Source: Rhodocyclaceae bacterium
Lineage (GTDB): Bacteria; Pseudomonadota; Gammaproteobacteria; Burkholderiales; Rhodocyclaceae
Direction of reading: 5' to 3'
Assembly: GCA_004379165.1 (NCBI GenBank)
Contig: NKXK01000011.1
Coordinates: forward strand, 1 to 32,152
DNA length: 32,152 nt
Shown: in pieces, positions 31,553-32,152 of the stretch
Position numbering within the stretch: the first letter of the stretch is position 1
Layout of the letters: each line of letters starts with the position of its first letter
The notes under the pieces: generated by a model
What the model was told of the DNA's origin: nothing
Database searches by the model: none
What the model saw: the letters and a program-made list of their open reading frames with translations, nothing else
Made by a program: the position numbers and the translations under genes

Positions 31553-32152
31553 CTAAGCCGGCTGACTGACGAAGCCCCTTTGGTACGTCCGCTCATAGGC
31601 AAGAATCGCCCAGATCGTTCGCGCCATTTTGTTGGCCAGTGCCACAACCGCGACGTTGAGCGGCCGGCGCTGGCGTAATTCCGTGACCCACGGTCCCGGC
31701 TCCTTGGTATGAGTTAGCACCGATCGAGCACCATGAATCAGCAGCGTTCGCAGGTAGGTGTCACCCCGCTTGCTGATGCCCATCAGTTTGATTCGCCCGC
31801 CAGTCCCTGTCTGCCCTGGCACCAGGCCGGCAAAGGCTGCAAACTCTCTCCCGGACTTGAATGCCCTGGCATCGCCCATGATGGCGACTGCTGCCGTGGC
31901 TGTGAGTGGCCCGACACCTGGAATTTCGGCAATTCGCTGGCAGGCATCGTTGTTCTTGAGCCACACCTTGATGCGCTGCTCGATTGTGGCGATCTCTTCA
32001 TCCATCCTCCCAATACGCGCCCATTGGTCGCGGAGGGTATCGATCACCATCGCCGGCAGCCGGTCAGACAGTCTCGCCAGTGCCTCGGCGATGCCCTTCC
32101 TGACGCCAGCCTTGCCCTGCGGCATGACTTCACCGTATTCGGTGAGCAAGCC
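31553..32152 (-). mobile_element. IS110-family transposase, C-terminal part (cut by window end)
   Basis: The open frame runs off the right edge, so the N-terminal DEDD (RuvC-like) domain lies outside. The visible part has a coiled region (IEQRIKVWLKNNDACQRI) and the Transposase_20 domain: IPGVGPLTATAAVAIMGDARAFKSGREFAAFAGLVPGQTGTGGR, then GISKRGDTYLRTLLIHGARSVL, with the Ser-bearing helix used in catalysis by this family. The frame is intact, so the element may be active. It marks the right border of the nif region in this window. Confidence 0.9.

Overview
The window is a GC-rich chromosomal segment, most likely from a nitrogen-fixing betaproteobacterium of the Rhodocyclales (Dechloromonas/Azonexus/Azoarcus-like). 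This assignment rests on protein style, nif gene order and GC-rich codon use; no rRNA or other marker gene is present. The theme is nitrogen acquisition: urea uptake and hydrolysis, cyanate breakdown, and nitrogenase assembly.

Layout. (1) 27-1828, minus strand: a three-gene operon encoding a divergent SIR2-like protein, an unknown 185-aa protein and a bacteriohemerythrin. It has a sigma54 -24/-12 element and a NifA-type TGT-N10-ACA site upstream, so it looks like an unrecognised member of the nif regulon. (2) 1959-7147, minus: a complete urease operon ureDABCEFG. (3) 7347-9290, plus: a membrane CHASE-PAS-GGDEF diguanylate cyclase. (4) 9359-13667, minus: urtBCDE, the urea ABC transporter permeases and ATPases. 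(5) 13854-15043, plus: a small unknown protein, a Nif11-type protein and a VF530-type DNA-binding protein. (6) 15255-17025, minus: urtA (urea-binding protein) followed by cynS (cyanase). urtA and urtB are separated by about 2 kb of other genes, yet share a conserved 67-bp upstream block.

(7) 17330-21387, plus: nifN, nifX, an RseC-like gene, a NifX-associated gene, a DUF683-type gene, fdxB and two unknown genes. (8) 21510-24060, plus: nif-type iscA, nifU and nifS. (9) 24160-25944: a divergent TauE-type permease / LysR regulator pair. (10) 25954-30111, minus: nifV-cysE-orf-nifW-nifZ-nifM. Operons 7, 8 and 10 each have a well-matched sigma54 promoter and one NifA site. (11) 30302-31270, minus: an unknown 322-aa protein. 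(12) 31553 to the window end: the C-terminal part of an IS110-family transposase.

How it works together: Urt imports urea, urease hydrolyses it to ammonia, and cyanase removes cyanate, which forms spontaneously from urea. The nif genes supply FeMo-co assembly (NifN, NifX, NifV homocitrate, NifX-associated proteins), Fe-S supply (NifU, NifS, IscA, nif CysE), maturation (NifW, NifZ, NifM) and electron transfer (FdxB). Two families of short dispersed repeats run through the region. One of them has copies inside the ureF and nifM reading frames.
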